64,000 bases of DNA from Hofstenia miamia (lineage: Eukaryota; Xenacoelomorpha; Acoela; Hofsteniidae). The notes under the pieces were generated by a model that saw only the letters and a program-made list of their open reading frames with translations, was not told the origin of the DNA and searched no databases. The stretch lies in assembly GCA_900660155.1 (NCBI GenBank), contig CABFPE010000160.1, positions 364,843-428,842 of the forward strand, read 5' to 3'. The translations under genes and the position numbers were made by a program. Shown piece by piece: positions 1-12,029 of this stretch. Every line of letters starts with the position of its first letter. Position 1 is the stretch's first letter.

Positions 1-30
<30 letters not shown>
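1..30. repeat. (TA)n microsatellite
   Basis: A run of pure TA at the window edge, directly next to the 3' end of a Penelope-like fragment. Other TA tracts in the window lie at about 798-886, 1578-1612, 4139-4168, 19481-19516, 19712-19743, 19902-19932, 29657-29689 and 43890-43925; several adjoin element ends or single-N joins. Confidence 0.95.
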
Positions 31-32
<2 letters not shown>

Positions 33-57
33 TTTTGCATAAGTACTGAGATACATT

Positions 58-345
58 GATTGGAACAAACCACAACGTTTAACGTTTTCGATTTTTAAAA
101 AAAATCATCATCAGAACAAAATTGCGGCAACATAAATTTAGAGTAAACTACAAGATCTATAAATTTATAAATATAAATGCACTTATAATATTTTTAATAT
201 GTTTGGCCTTTGTTGATTATTAAGTCATTGCTTTCTATCTTTTTTCTTAAGGTAAAGAGCTTCCATTATTCTTAAATCCTCGGTTCCTTTTAATATTGTA
301 AGATGTTTTATTTTTGGTTGATGCTTACGCATACATGTCTCTAAT
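58..345 (-). mobile_element. Penelope-like element, 3'-end fragment
   Basis: On the minus strand this piece encodes a peptide resembling the C-terminal half of a Penelope-type GIY-YIG endonuclease (LKGTEDLRIMEALYLKKK), followed by untranslated sequence and a terminal motif ending near TTTGTTCC. The same terminal motif recurs at 897-956 beside a second, larger Penelope-like piece, which supports one family. The fragment abuts a (TA)n tract on its 3' side. It is an old, broken copy. Confidence 0.6.
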
Positions 346-353
346 TTTAGATG

Positions 354-800
354 CACATCAAAAAACAATTTGATATGAAATTAAATTAATTAAAAATTTA
401 AATTTTGAAAACAAGGAAATTCTTATAAAAACTTGCCATGGAGAAAATTTTCAAAACATACATATATTTACTTTAATTTCGTAAAAGAGAGCATTTGTAC
501 ACTCTATGTCTACAATAGAGTTCGTTTCCGTGATATAGATTATGTGCATCAACACTGCACTTTCAAGTCATTAAACAAATTTGTCGTTCCGCAAAAAAGA
601 TTAAGGGTCACATTTCAAATAAACTTTCTTTATTTACCAAAGTGCAATGATTTGGTTCTGAATACACATAGCAATTAACCTAGGTGATATTCTTTTAATA
701 ATAACTAAAATTTAGCAAGTTTTGCCCTTGGTTATTTTGAGCAAATCATTTAAATTTTGTTACCCATAAAACTCTCAAGCAAATATTTATTGTATGTAGA
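354..800 (+). repeat. Left arm of ~460-bp inverted repeat
   Basis: This stretch is the reverse complement of 4150-4620 along almost its whole length, with scattered mismatches and small indels. Both arms run into (TA)n at the end furthest from the shared start (ATCAAA...CAATTTGATATGAAATT). Each arm carries an open frame of roughly 80-90 codons with closely similar predicted peptides (VYNRVRFRDIDYV is shared), but nothing identifies this as a real protein. It is probably a dispersed repeat family with a preference for TA-rich sites. Confidence 0.7.
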
Positions 801-878
<78 letters not shown>

Positions 879-896
879 ACATATATATNCATATTG

Positions 897-2640
897 TTTG
901 GAACAAATTACAACGTTTAACGTTTTCGATTTTTAAAAAATCATCATCAGAACAAATGTTGTTTTGCTCTTGTAAATAAATGATGAATTGTTTCACCAAT
1001 GTACGATTTTTGGCAAACACCACAGTTATATTCATAAACTACAGATGAAATCAAATCTAATTCAAAAGGATACTTTTGATGATATCAGATGTTCTTAATG
1101 ATTTGAAAGCTGGTGTTATGATAGTATTATTTAGATCTTTGTTAAGCATTTTAAGTTTTCATTTTAGGGTTATTACAGATGTTTCAATATATGGCGCATT
1201 TCAATAGATTTTTTCGTGCTTTTGAGTTTTCATTTTCAAAGTTGTTATCACTCATTCGATTTAGCAAACATTCATTTACAATCTTTTTAATGTATTTGCG
1301 AGGATAGCCTTCTTCTTAAAATGCTCAAAAATTAGATCTAATGATTGAGTTATATTTTTATAGCTTGATGATAAATTTATTATTCGATCACAGATGAATT
1401 CATTGTGTTCTTTTTTATCTGTCTTTACAATATGACGAAAAGGAATGCATAAACCAGAATTTGTTTTCTGCAAATACATTTTTGTTTCGAATTCGATGTT
1501 TAAGTTAGTTACAGATACACCAAGAAAATTTAATTAGCTATTGTGTTCTTCTTCCATTGTAAATTTGATTTCTTCTATATATATGATATATATATATATA
1601 TATATATATATTTAAATTTCCAAAAATGTGATCGACATATCGAAAATATGATATGAATTCGTCATTTTTAAATGATGACTCAATGATTTCCATGGCAAAA
1701 GCAGCCATTGTTGCCTCAAGTGGTAAACCCATTGCCATTCCATCAATTGGCATACATATTTTTGAGTTGAATAGAAAAGATGTATTCAAACATGCTAAGT
1801 GAAGTAAATCTTTCAATGTTTCCAGAGAAATATCTAATTGATTGCTTTTATACTGGAATGTTCGTAATAAGTGATTTAACATCAAAACTTACGAGATATT
1901 TAGCACACTTATTTCCTTCATATATTGATTTTAATTTATTAATGAATTGAAATGAATCTTTTAAATTGTACTTAGTTGGTATGTATGGTTTCAAAAATTC
2001 ATCTAAATATTTGCTTGATAAATTAATCATTGAAAAAAATTGGTCTAAAATGTGGAGATTCCTTGACTTATTAACTTTTGCCAAGCTATATAATCTTGCC
2101 GGTGTGGCACCAACACTTCTTATATTATTATTAATTTTTTTCTGGAATTCTACCATTATGTTTCACATTTCTTAGTTTTAAATTAATAGAGTCTTCATTT
2201 GATATGAAATAGTTTTTCTTTAGATTTTTGTAAGGGATAACTTATTGAAATTTGGCTTTATTTACAACTACAATACCATTTCCTTTATCAAACTTTCAAA
2301 TATTAATATCAGGATCTTTTGCTAGTTTTTTAAAATTCGAATCACCTCAATAGCGTTTCTTGTGATTCTATTTTTGCTTGTATATGAATTTATAATATTT
2401 AATATCTTTGTCTTCATATTCGTATATTCTCTTTAATTTTGAATTTCTTTCTACAAACTAAGAAAGAAAACATTTTTCAGTATTGGATTTTACTTCCATA
2501 TCATCAAAATTGCTTGGCCAACTCATTTTTAATCCATAAGAAAGAATGTGTTCTTCTTCATTAGTTACGTTCTTATATGATAAGTTAATCACAGTGTTTT
2601 TTACCGTAAATTGCTGGAAATTTTTCCATATTATTCTCGA
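897..2640 (-). mobile_element. Penelope-like retroelement (RT + GIY-YIG), decayed
   Basis: Read on the minus strand, this is a Penelope-like element. From 5' to 3' it shows an N-terminal region (about 2460-2610), the conserved KFDKGNGIVVVNK segment (about 2250-2300), reverse transcriptase blocks (PARLYSLAKVNK and SFDVKSLITNIPV at about 1850-2110; IDGMAMGLPLEATMA at about 1700-1760), a linker, and a GIY-YIG-type start (CGVCQKSYIGET) at about 985-1035. Penelope elements combine exactly these two domains and integrate by target-primed reverse transcription. The copy is broken in several places and carries a TA microsatellite. Its right edge abuts a truncated Tc1 transposase, so one inserted beside or into the other. 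Confidence 0.8.
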
Positions 2641-3288
2641 AGTAGATACCCTAAAGAAAAGTTTGGACCACAGCATTGTACTTGTAAAAAGAACAAAAAC
2701 AGCAACAAAATTCAGCTGATGGTTTGGGGTGCAATTTCGTACTCTGGTGAAAGAACACTTGTTCCTGTCCAGGGCAAAATTACTGGGGATTCGTATGCAA
2801 GCCTACTTGATGATCAACTTCCCCAGCTTCTATTTAGGCTTCCTGACAGAAATTCTGTTGTTTTTCAACAGGATAATGCACCCGTCCATGGTACACAGGC
2901 AGTCAAAGACACATTGGCTAGTTTGAACATCATCCCCACCCCCTGGCCTCCTCAAAGTCCCGACCTAAACATAATCGAGAATGTGTGGAAGCGAATTAAA
3001 CAGGAAATAAATAAGTCTAATGCTGAAATTCGAAACAGAGACGACCTTTGGGAACACATTCTGAAAGCATGGTTGGAGATCGATAATGATTTTATCAAGA
3101 AAAAGTATGAGTCGATTCCCAAAAGACTCAAAGAGGTTGTTAGGATGAAAGGGATGACTTCCAAGTACTGATATGTTTCTTTCCCCCAATGTGTTTTCTA
3201 TATTTCTTATGTAAATTCACTTTTTTCTTCTGCTACTAGTGATTTTCGTTTTGTTCACGTCGCATTAATATGAACCTTGACTGTATAT
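2641..3288 (+). pseudogene. Truncated Tc1-like transposase (DD34E) with 3' terminal repeat
   Basis: The frame encodes the C-terminal half of a Tc1-family transposase, with the blocks LMVWGAIS, VVFQQDNAPVHG and WPPQSPDLNIIENVWKR. Thirty-four residues lie between the second Asp (QQDNAP) and the Glu (IIEN), the usual DD34E spacing. The N-terminal helix-turn-helix and the first catalytic Asp are absent because the copy begins at the junction with the Penelope-like element. The stop is at 3169-3171. About 115 bp downstream the sequence ends in a Tc1-style terminal repeat, whose reverse complement starts TACAGTCAAGGTTCATATTA. It is a dead fragment. Confidence 0.85.
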
Positions 3289-3555
3289 CCTTGTTTAAAA
3301 GACAAACAATTAATTTATTAAAAGTAACACAATATTAAAATATTAGAATGTATTGTTAGTTTAGAAATTATATGCATGCAAATATCAAGAGCAATTTAGA
3401 TAAGCATCCTTTTCAAGGTCTATAGAGGTTTATAGTTTTACTTAATATATTTTTCTTCAAATTTGTAAAAAATATCTGAATAATGCAAATAAATATGTTT
3501 CGTTGATGCAGTGCTTGTGAATTTTTATATTGCTCAAAAAACTTTTTTTCTTAAA

Positions 3556-3604
3556 AATCTTCTCCCAAACTCGGGGTGCGGCTTATACACGGGTAAATAC
3601 GGTA
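3556..3604 (+). repeat. Possible pogo/mariner-type terminal repeat
   Basis: The segment CGGGGTGCGGCTTATACACG followed by GGTAAATACGGTA resembles the 3' terminal repeat of TA-inserting DNA transposons of the pogo/mariner group. No partner end was found nearby. The rest of 3290-4130 shows no gene or element that I recognise. Confidence 0.3.
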
Positions 3605-4149
3605 ACTTAATTTCTTAAACATGACAGAGGATAAAAACATTAATAATGAATAGAAAACTACTGCGGTAATAAACTCTAACACAAACGAAAACTATAAATT
3701 CAAAAGATGAAATTATTTAGTAAAATTCTCCGGAATAAAACTAAGGAGTTTCTAAATGATTTTCGATCGCGTACTACTTGTATATTTATGTCATAAATAT
3801 TACAATTCACCAAAATAGAAATCAGTTTTTGATTCCAAGATCAAACAAGGAAATGCAATCCTGGTATATTCATGTGGTATGCGAATGTGTATAAGGATTT
3901 GAAACATTAAATAAAGTTCTTAATAAGTTGGCAATCACCTCCGTGTTATGCAATTTATACCCCTGCATCTAGTGTTCTCTATATGTCTGTATTGAAGTGT
4001 CTACTGGTAGATAAAGAATTTAATGGCTAATTGGGCATATTTTGACAAGATAAGTGAAATGCAATAAATTTAAAAACAAAAATACGGCTGACGAACACAT
4101 ATTTGATACAAAAGGATTATGTCACGACCAAGAGCAATCTATATATATA

Positions 4150-4620
4150 CATATACATATATATATACAATAGACGCTTGCTTGAGAGTTTTAGGTGCAA
4201 CAAAATTTAATTGGACTACTCACAATAACCGAGATCTATATAACATGTATAAGAATTTTAGTGCACTTCTCAAAGTTATAAAAGAATAGCACCTAGGTTA
4301 ATACTATGTGTATTCAGAACCAAATCATTGCACTTTGGTAAATATAGAAAGTTTATTTGAAATGTGACCCTTAATCTTTTTTGCGGAACTACAAATTTGT
4401 TTAATGACTTGAAAGTGCAGTGTTTATGCACATAATCTATATCACGGAAACGAACTCTATTGTAGACATAGAGTTTACAAATGCTCTCTTTTACGAAATT
4501 AAAGTAAATATATGTATGTGTTGAAAATTCTCTCAATGGCACGTTTTTCATAAGAATTTCCTTGTTTTCGAAATTTAAATCTATCTATAATTCAATTTCA
4601 TATCAAATTATTGTTTGATG
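4150..4620 (-). repeat. Right arm of ~460-bp inverted repeat
   Basis: Reverse complement of 354-800 (see that entry). The arm again ends in a TA-rich tract, on its low-coordinate side. The interval between the arms contains the Penelope-like and Tc1 fragments, which do not belong to the repeat. Confidence 0.7.
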
Positions 4621-5436
4621 AGTGAAACAGACTGTGGGTTGAGTCGCACTTACTGTCCAGAATGCAACTAGTCTGGGACTTTCCTAATTACATGAAGATG
4701 TCTTGTACATATGGAGAAATTAGTGCACTCGAGAATGAAATCTAAAATACAATTCAACCGTAAGATGGCGAAAAGTTATGCCTATCTTAATACATGTAAA
4801 TCATTCCTAGAAAGTCCTCTAGGAGAAAATTCGAATTTCCAAAGGTAGACTATTATACCAGCTTAGCATGTGGGTTTATTGTCTTTTCGGCATTGTTAAT
4901 GAGCAGAAACTGTGGCTTCCCTGCTTGATTTTGAAATTGCCTTTAGTAGTACATTTTTATACAACATTTTTTGTTTAAATTTAATAATACGAAACCCATG
5001 AAGAAAAATTAAAATTTCCAAAGGTAGGTTCTGAGAAAGGAGCATTTGCCAAGCGTAGTGCATTAATCATCTCATTCATACGAGTTAAATTGTAGCTTCC
5101 TAGGACCTATAAATTGAACTTACAAACGCAGGTCTGAAATTTTGTTGAAAGTTATGCTGTTCATATTGGTTAGACTATTATTAAAAATTTATTGTTAAAT
5201 ACTAGAGTTTAAACAGCATTATAATAGCTTCAATATACTAGATTCGATTCATATTCAATTTTGCTAATTAATTTTGTTGATTACTGAGATAAAAAAATTC
5301 CTTAAAATAGCAATATACAACGAACAAAAATAATTTTTCCTGCCGCTTATAACTATTTACCAAAGTTCGTTGCATTAGGAAAGTTTAAATATCTCAATAA
5401 TATTTGGTGTAACTCAATTGTTTTCCTCATCGCCGC
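4621..5436. other. Unannotated AT-rich stretch
   Basis: No reading frame, RNA gene or element end recognised. Confidence 0.5.
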
Positions 5437-6345
5437 TTGCGTTTTTCATTTTTTGCGTCATTTACGCTTGTTCTTGTCAATTCACGGGTGTTTACCGGTC
5501 CGGTACCCAAGTCACCTCATGTGGGTACTGGCTTTGACCAGCATTCACATGATAAAGTGCAGGTTTTAACCCCTTTACTTGGTTTCACCGTACTTATATG
5601 TTTAATTCTCTTTTGGACAGGTTGTGACCGACATTGCTGTTTCAGTCCGTTTTTTTGCATTACAAAATGCATTTGCACAGTTGAAAGAACGTGTACAAAA
5701 GGCATATGCATTTAAATCTTTGAATTAACCCTAAATATTTCTTTAAAGGCACAAAGCAGAAAATCGTGACAAATCACCCAATGCTTTCAATGTTACAAAT
5801 TTATTCAGCNGTACCGGCTTTGACCAGCATTCACATGATAAAGTACAGGTTTTGACCCCTTTACCTGGTTTCACCGTACTTATATGTTTAATTCTCTTTT
5901 GGACAGGTTGTGACCGACATTGCTGTTTCAGTCCGTATTTTTGAATTACATAATGCATTTGCACAGTTGAAAGAACGTGTACAAAAGGCATATGCATTTA
6001 AATCTTCGAATTAACCCTAAATATCTCATTATTCCTTTAAAGACACAAAGCGGAAAATCGTGACAAATCACCCAATACTTTCAATGTTGCAAATTTATTA
6101 ACTTGTATTTTCTTTGAATATTGGTAAACCTATGTAAATAATTATTCCATGATAGATTTTAGTATTTTATGACACGCTGTGATTAATCCCAAACATCGAT
6201 GGTGATGTTTTTGAATCTTAATTNTGTACAAAAGGCATATGCATTTAAATCTTTGAATTAACCCTAAATATTTCTTTAAAGGCACAAAGCAGAAAATCGT
6301 GACAAATCACCCAATGCTTTCAATGTTACAAATTTATTCAGCCAC
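5437..6345. repeat. Repeated unknown segment interrupted by two single-N joins
   Basis: A roughly 250-bp unit (about 5530-5809) recurs at 5811-6100 with a few percent divergence. A third partial copy, identical to the end of the first, starts right after the N at 6224. The unit has open frames on both strands, with minus-strand peptides such as VQKRIKHISTVKP, but none matches a family I know. The Ns at 5810 and 6224 suggest that the order of these copies is an assembly product. Confidence 0.6.
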
Positions 6346-8960
6346 TAGTTAATATAAATCACTAGAGAGGGACAATATGAAGTAAACATAGATCATAACC
6401 CGACCCGATCGAAATAATTACTACTCGCACCCGACGCGAAACGTTGATTTTGATTTGACATTACGGGGCTCTGTCCCACCAAATGGTCATAACCATCAAT
6501 AATTTTCTTATAGGGGAACAACAATTCGTTGGTATTACTTAACATCTTTGAGCTTTCTCAAATCAAGCGGTGATTTATAGATCAGTATGTTTCTAATAAT
6601 ACTCAATCTTTGTACGCGGCATATTTACTATCCAAACAGATCTCGACAATTTGATGGACAAACCTGACCTGATGTCACTCTCTGTAAACCACATACATCG
6701 CTATTCTATTTCGGTTAAATAAAAAATTCATGCATTGAAAAAAATTTTAAAATGAGTTAAATGTTGGACTAGGGAGAGGGCCTAAGCTCCTCCTATTTGC
6801 TCGAAAACCTAAATTTTTTGGATGTGATTTTATTAAGTATTTAGCTAATATTTAATTTTGTCATTCTTTTAGTACATTGTAAATCTATTTCTTACTTGGT
6901 TATTATTATAATTTCTGTACTTTTCAAAAAAACTTCCAGATCATTACGTTAGCAATTCACAAATACGAATTTACACTAATAAATTGCTGGGATTTCATAT
7001 ATTGAAATTTGCATCTCCAGTGAAACGGTCATTTTCCAATTGAAGCCTGTTAATTTTTGTTCGTTATTTAGAAATTCATTCATATTTTGATTAGAACGCC
7101 TTGGATTAGTCAATCTAAAATTTTGTTTATGTACATTGAATTAAAATAGAATTATTTTATAATGATCATGTTAAAGAGACATCAAACATGATAATCATGA
7201 AAAATGATCGGTATAAACTTTTAGGGCATCTGGTTTTAATTAAGAAACAGAAAAGATAACAAATGTAATTTGCCACAAAATATTGGTGAAATCAACACTA
7301 GAACAGCGATTACTCCTTGATAATAATTTTACATTTGATGTAGCCTGAACGCTTCATCTGCTTTTTTATCACTGATCAAAAGTCGATACTGTGTACAATA
7401 CTAAAACTCCCGAAACGTTAATTACGCAACTCGGCATACTTATTTTTCAGCTTAAATTTTCAGTATTTTTATCTCCTTATGTTGTAATTCGTGGTAAACT
7501 ACTTTTTTGTCATTCATAAAACAATATTGCCACTTATAGAGTTAAAAGTCTATTCTAGCCATTTGTGCTAACGGTGTGAAATTTATGATTTTTGCTAATT
7601 ATTTTATGAGTTCCTTAGTGGGGCAAAAAGACATACATAAGTCCTCTTGCATGTAAAAATCAGTCTAATGATGCAATTTGTTCCAGCTCTTAACTATTAT
7701 TCTAAATCCTTTGAAATATTAGAATAAATCTTTCCATAATCTTCATATGTAAAAGTTAAAGCTGGAGTTTTTTGTTGGTCCCTATATTAGAAAGTTGTAG
7801 AAAAACGAAAAATTTTCTTGGAAACAAGAAAGTCACCTCATATGCAATATAATAGTCGAAGTCTTGCTTGTAAATTATAGCTTAATGGGTTGCCAAATGA
7901 GCTTAAGAGCACACGTACACATATTGGATTTGCATTTATACGAACTTATGCAGAAATAGGTATCATATAAAGAAAATCAAGGAAGGTGAAATATTTCATC
8001 AAGTTTGAATGCTACCAAGGAAAATGAAATTAAGGAATGCTTGTACAATAAAAATATATTTGGCCTGTTGTTATAAAAACAGATGAAGACACTCATAAAT
8101 GAACAGGAATTATAAGTATTTTTTCAATGTGTTCAAATTCCCATTTCAATAGGTCTTCATTTACATTTTATATCTCTTCAAATAATCTTTGAAATTTTCA
8201 ATAAAATTCATTAGTTCGAAATATATTTAACCATTTCATGAAAAATAATTCATTATGCTAATTATGTATGCGTGTATATAAAGAGAATGAATTTTTTGAA
8301 ATATAAAGGAAATTATCTTTTGCATACTTCAACTGATATTGTGCATCTTCCATTTCAGTGTGTTCTCGAATTTTTCAATTAAAAAATTTATTTTGAAGTC
8401 GAGACTTCTTTAAGAAAGCAAAAAAATTTGAAAAAAGGATGTTTAAATATGCTTGAAATAGTCAAACAAATTTGTAGAGGAAACTCATCAAAGCCTTATT
8501 GTTAATTATTTGTCACATTCATGTATTTTTGTTCCTTTTATTCCCCTGGTGACATGACAAATAAACACTGTTATAATCATTTCATAACGCAATCAATTAG
8601 GAACAAACAAAATTTTTATTGAAACAAAGAAAAAAGATTTTTTGCTGCCCAGTGTTATTGAAATAAATATATTTGATTCAAGCACTATTTAAATTCCAAA
8701 CCGTTCAATAATAGAAGTTATCCAGATAATTCTCCTACGTCAACCAGAATATAATTGGAGTTGAGAAATCGATCCCTCTACTATCGATGATTTATCATCT
8801 GTTAAAAACTCATTGGTCTGTACAAAAGTTCAAATCTGGTTATTCTGACAAAAAATCAGATGTAATAACATTGCCAATGTGAAGAAAAATGATTGCACTT
8901 TCAAATCAAATCTACTACTACTAAGAGTTGATAATTGGAATATACCTTAATGAACTACAG
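6346..8960. other. Long AT-rich stretch without recognisable gene
   Basis: No convincing coding frame or RNA gene. A GC-richer patch at about 6400-6450 with repeated ACCCGAC-type words resembles sub-terminal sequence of some hAT elements but has no defined ends. Confidence 0.5.
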
Positions 8961-9103
8961 CCGCGTGCAAACGATACAACTTTGTTGCAAAACCAATTAA
9001 GATAACAAAGCACATTGGAGGAGTTCAAATTATTTTAAAATTATCATATCACATTGCTTGCTATAATTGGTTTTGCAACGAAAGTTGTATCGTTTGCGCA
9101 CGC
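8961..9103. mobile_element. 143-bp MITE with ~40-bp terminal inverted repeats
   Basis: The two halves pair over about 40 bp: GTGCAAACGATACAACTTTG near the left end matches the reverse complement of the right end, with the following GCAAAACCAATTA also shared. A direct repeat CTACAG flanks the element at 8955-8960 and 9104-9109. Small size, no coding capacity and near-palindromic structure fit a miniature inverted-repeat transposable element. The superfamily is not clear from the ends. Confidence 0.75.
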
Positions 9104-9298
9104 CTACAGGTCAGTGGTGTGCATACACTAATGTGAAAGGTAATTACTGAATAAAACTAGCTGTTAACAAAGCCAACATGTTTTTATAAAAGAATATTTG
9201 TATTCCAGGAACAACCCAAATTTGACGTTATAAGATATTTAATTGCAATGGAAAGATTGCTATTGGGAATGGGGATTTGTTATTCATTGATAAGAGCT

Positions 9299-12023
9299 TT
9301 AAGGTGCATTCACACAGAAAGATTGTGCTTGCTAGAGCAAGCTTTTGGCTTTCACACAGAAAGTGAGCTTGCGCTAGCTTTAAATCTTGGTTATTCACAC
9401 AGAGAGATTGCAATATTTTCTAGCAATGTATTAAAGCCAGAGTGTTCACACAGCATGATTGTGCATGTGATATTTTCTAGCAATGTATTAAAGCCAGGGT
9501 GTTCACACAGCGTGATTGTGCGAGCTTGGGCTGGCTAGAGATTTAAACATTTGAGTTACTGAGAGAGCATTCACACAGAAAGATTTATCGCAATCCCAAT
9601 TAAAGCCTAGTGCAAGCGATATTTTCTAACACATGTTTAAAGATAGTTCTATTCACACAGAAAGCGCGCAAGTGCGTGATTGTAAAAGATTGTAAATTTG
9701 ATTTTAATCATGCTAAATATTTTTGATGATGACATCTCCCAATAATTTAAATTCATGCCAAAAATTTGTACGAAGTACGTATAATATATTTAGTTTCAAA
9801 TTATTATTTAATATTATCACAAAAATGGTATTATTGAACATATTTGTAAAATAGGTTTTGTCCACAACACTTTTTATTTANCAATGCTTGAATACCCTTT
9901 TAAGGGCTTAACAAGGTAATGTAAAAGACAAAGGAACTAATAATGAGATTCTACTCCAAACAATGAGAGAATGATGGACGTGACATTAAATGCTAAAATT
10001 GGCTCAAAATGTCAAGCTAATTTTGGAACTGAAAATTGACATCCAACCAGAGAACAATGACGTAGGACAGGGTATAAAAACCTTCAAAATTTCATAGAAA
10101 GGACAGACCCCTGCTGAGAAGTACCATAAATACAATTTACAAAGACTTCTCAATTTGGTTGACAAAACAAGTTTTGGTGAAAGAGTTCACTACCTTTCTT
10201 TGTGAAAGTTCGAGTTGCAGATTTTGGTTGAAATTCAAACCTAGTTTGGTTCTAACTACAGAGTTGATACAATTCAGGTAAAGTTCATACTCATTAACAT
10301 TAGAGGTTTCATTTAGTATTAAATATAACGAGTGACTTTAGTTATTTAATTTGTTTATTGTTGGGACTTGTATAAACATTCTCCTGTTTGTAAAATAAAT
10401 AAGTTATCGTTTTCTTATGTTTTGCTTTTAATTTACTTCAGAGAGAGTAAAACCATTACATGAAAGTACAACAAAACTAAGGCGGTTTTGTTTGAAAGAC
10501 ATTAATAATTATCAAGAGTTTTGAATTAAAACCTATCACTAACATTTGAAATTATAAGGAAGTTTGTGTGGGAAAATAATATGGGACTGAATTAAAACAC
10601 AGAGTCTCTTAATTGAATTACAAATAAAATAGGATTTACAATTAGCAAATTTCTCTCTGCGTGCTATAGGAATTGATTAAACATTAAGTTTCGTTGGAAG
10701 TACTTTAGGGGATAAGAAACATCTAAGTAAAGCGTTTTCTTTATACAATAGCTTAAAACAGTGTTCGTAAAGAGAGATCTTTAGGGAAACTTAAAACAAA
10801 GTAAGGCCGTAGAAAACTGAGTAATTGTTTTGCTTAATTTTATTTAGCTGAAGTACTCTCTCTGAGAGAAAACAATTTGTTTTATTTGAATCCGTTTGAC
10901 ACGTTTGTGTGTTTAAAAAGTACAAGCCAGGCGCTCTGATTTTAGAGGTCGTCCATGTCCATAGTAGTCAATAAAATTAGTTGTGTCGGACAAATTTTGA
11001 TAAGACTTGTTTTAAAGTCAAACTTACGATAGTGACATAGTAATTTGTCAGATATTGAAAGACATTTGCAAAGACGGCTTGTCTGTTTAACTTTTAAAAT
11101 AATAGTGAACCATTTAAGTTTTAATTATTTTCTTTTCATCGTGCTTTTGATACATTTTTAAATTTTTAAAGGCTCGAGTCTATAACCACATTCGGGTAAT
11201 CTAGACATTAGTGAAATTCGGTTTCACGACATAATATTATCACAAAAATGGTATTATTGAACATATTTGTAAAATAGCTTTTGTCCACAACATTTTTTAT
11301 TTATAGCAGTTACTAGTTGAACTATATCAACTGCTATTAATAAAAAATGTTTTGATTTCTATATTCTTAAAAACCTGCCTAAATTAGAAAAAGTTTTTAA
11401 TTCACCCGTAATTTAGAATTTCAAAAAATATAAATTGCATTGAGGTTTATCAAAATATTAAACAATTTAAGAAAAACAATAATTTTAATGAAGAATTTAA
11501 TAGGCTGTCTAATCGCATAGATTCCATTGTATCAAATGATTTTCAGTTAGTTATTTACATAAAGATCAATTAAATTGTAATAATGTTTACATATTAAAAA
11601 TTATCCACTTTGATTCGCTCAAATGCAATAAAATATAACAATGTGTAGAGAATATTATTGAATATTTTCCTAATAGCAATTAAAAGCTCGCGTTCTGTGT
11701 GAACACTCTCGTATTAATACATTGTTAGAAATCTATCGCAAGTGCAAGCTCGCTTTCTGTGTGAATTCAACTATCTTTAAACATGTGTTAAAAAATATAG
11801 CAAGCGCACGCCGTCTGTGTGAATGCTAATATCTTAAAACATGTGTTTAAATTACAAGCGCGATATCGCAATCTCTCTGTGTGAATACCCTCCTTTATTT
11901 CCTCTTGTTTAAATCTCAAGATTGGCTTTATCGCTCGCTTTCTGTGTGAATTCAACTATCTTAAAACATGTGTTAAAAATACAAGCGCTATATCGCAAGC
12001 TTTCTGTGTGAATGTACCCTTAA
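9299..12023. mobile_element. TTAA-flanked non-autonomous DNA transposon with iterated TTCACACAG arms
   Basis: The element runs 9303-12019 and is flanked by TTAA at 9299-9302 and 12020-12023. Its ends are inverted repeats: GGTGCATTCACACAGAAAG on the left and, reversed, GGGTACATTCACACAGAAAG on the right. Seven TTCACACAG words lie at about 9308, 9351, 9393, 9445, 9503, 9571 and 9651. About six reverse-complement copies lie at 11693-12010. TTAA duplication is typical of piggyBac and Kolobok elements, but no transposase is encoded, and the motif array is the distinctive part. The centre contains an N at 9881 and an unrelated ~1.35-kb insertion. Confidence 0.75.
9882..11230 (+). other. Insertion inside the TTAA element; possible old solo LTR
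   Basis: This ~1.35-kb block follows the N at 9881. Its outer flank repeats: about 9811-9880 is nearly identical to 11231-11300. It contains a TATAAAAA box at 10073-10080 in a compact promoter-like context and an AATAAA at about 10394, with no coding frame. Promoter plus poly(A) signal in a non-coding block fits an LTR fossil, but the left end is lost at the N and no partner LTR is seen. Confidence 0.25.
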
Positions 12024-12029
12024 GTGAGG

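Noticed and set aside
433-678. 81-codon frame with a sister frame at 4276-4551
   Set aside because: The similarity is explained by the inverted repeat as DNA; there is no family match or independent sign of selection on the protein.
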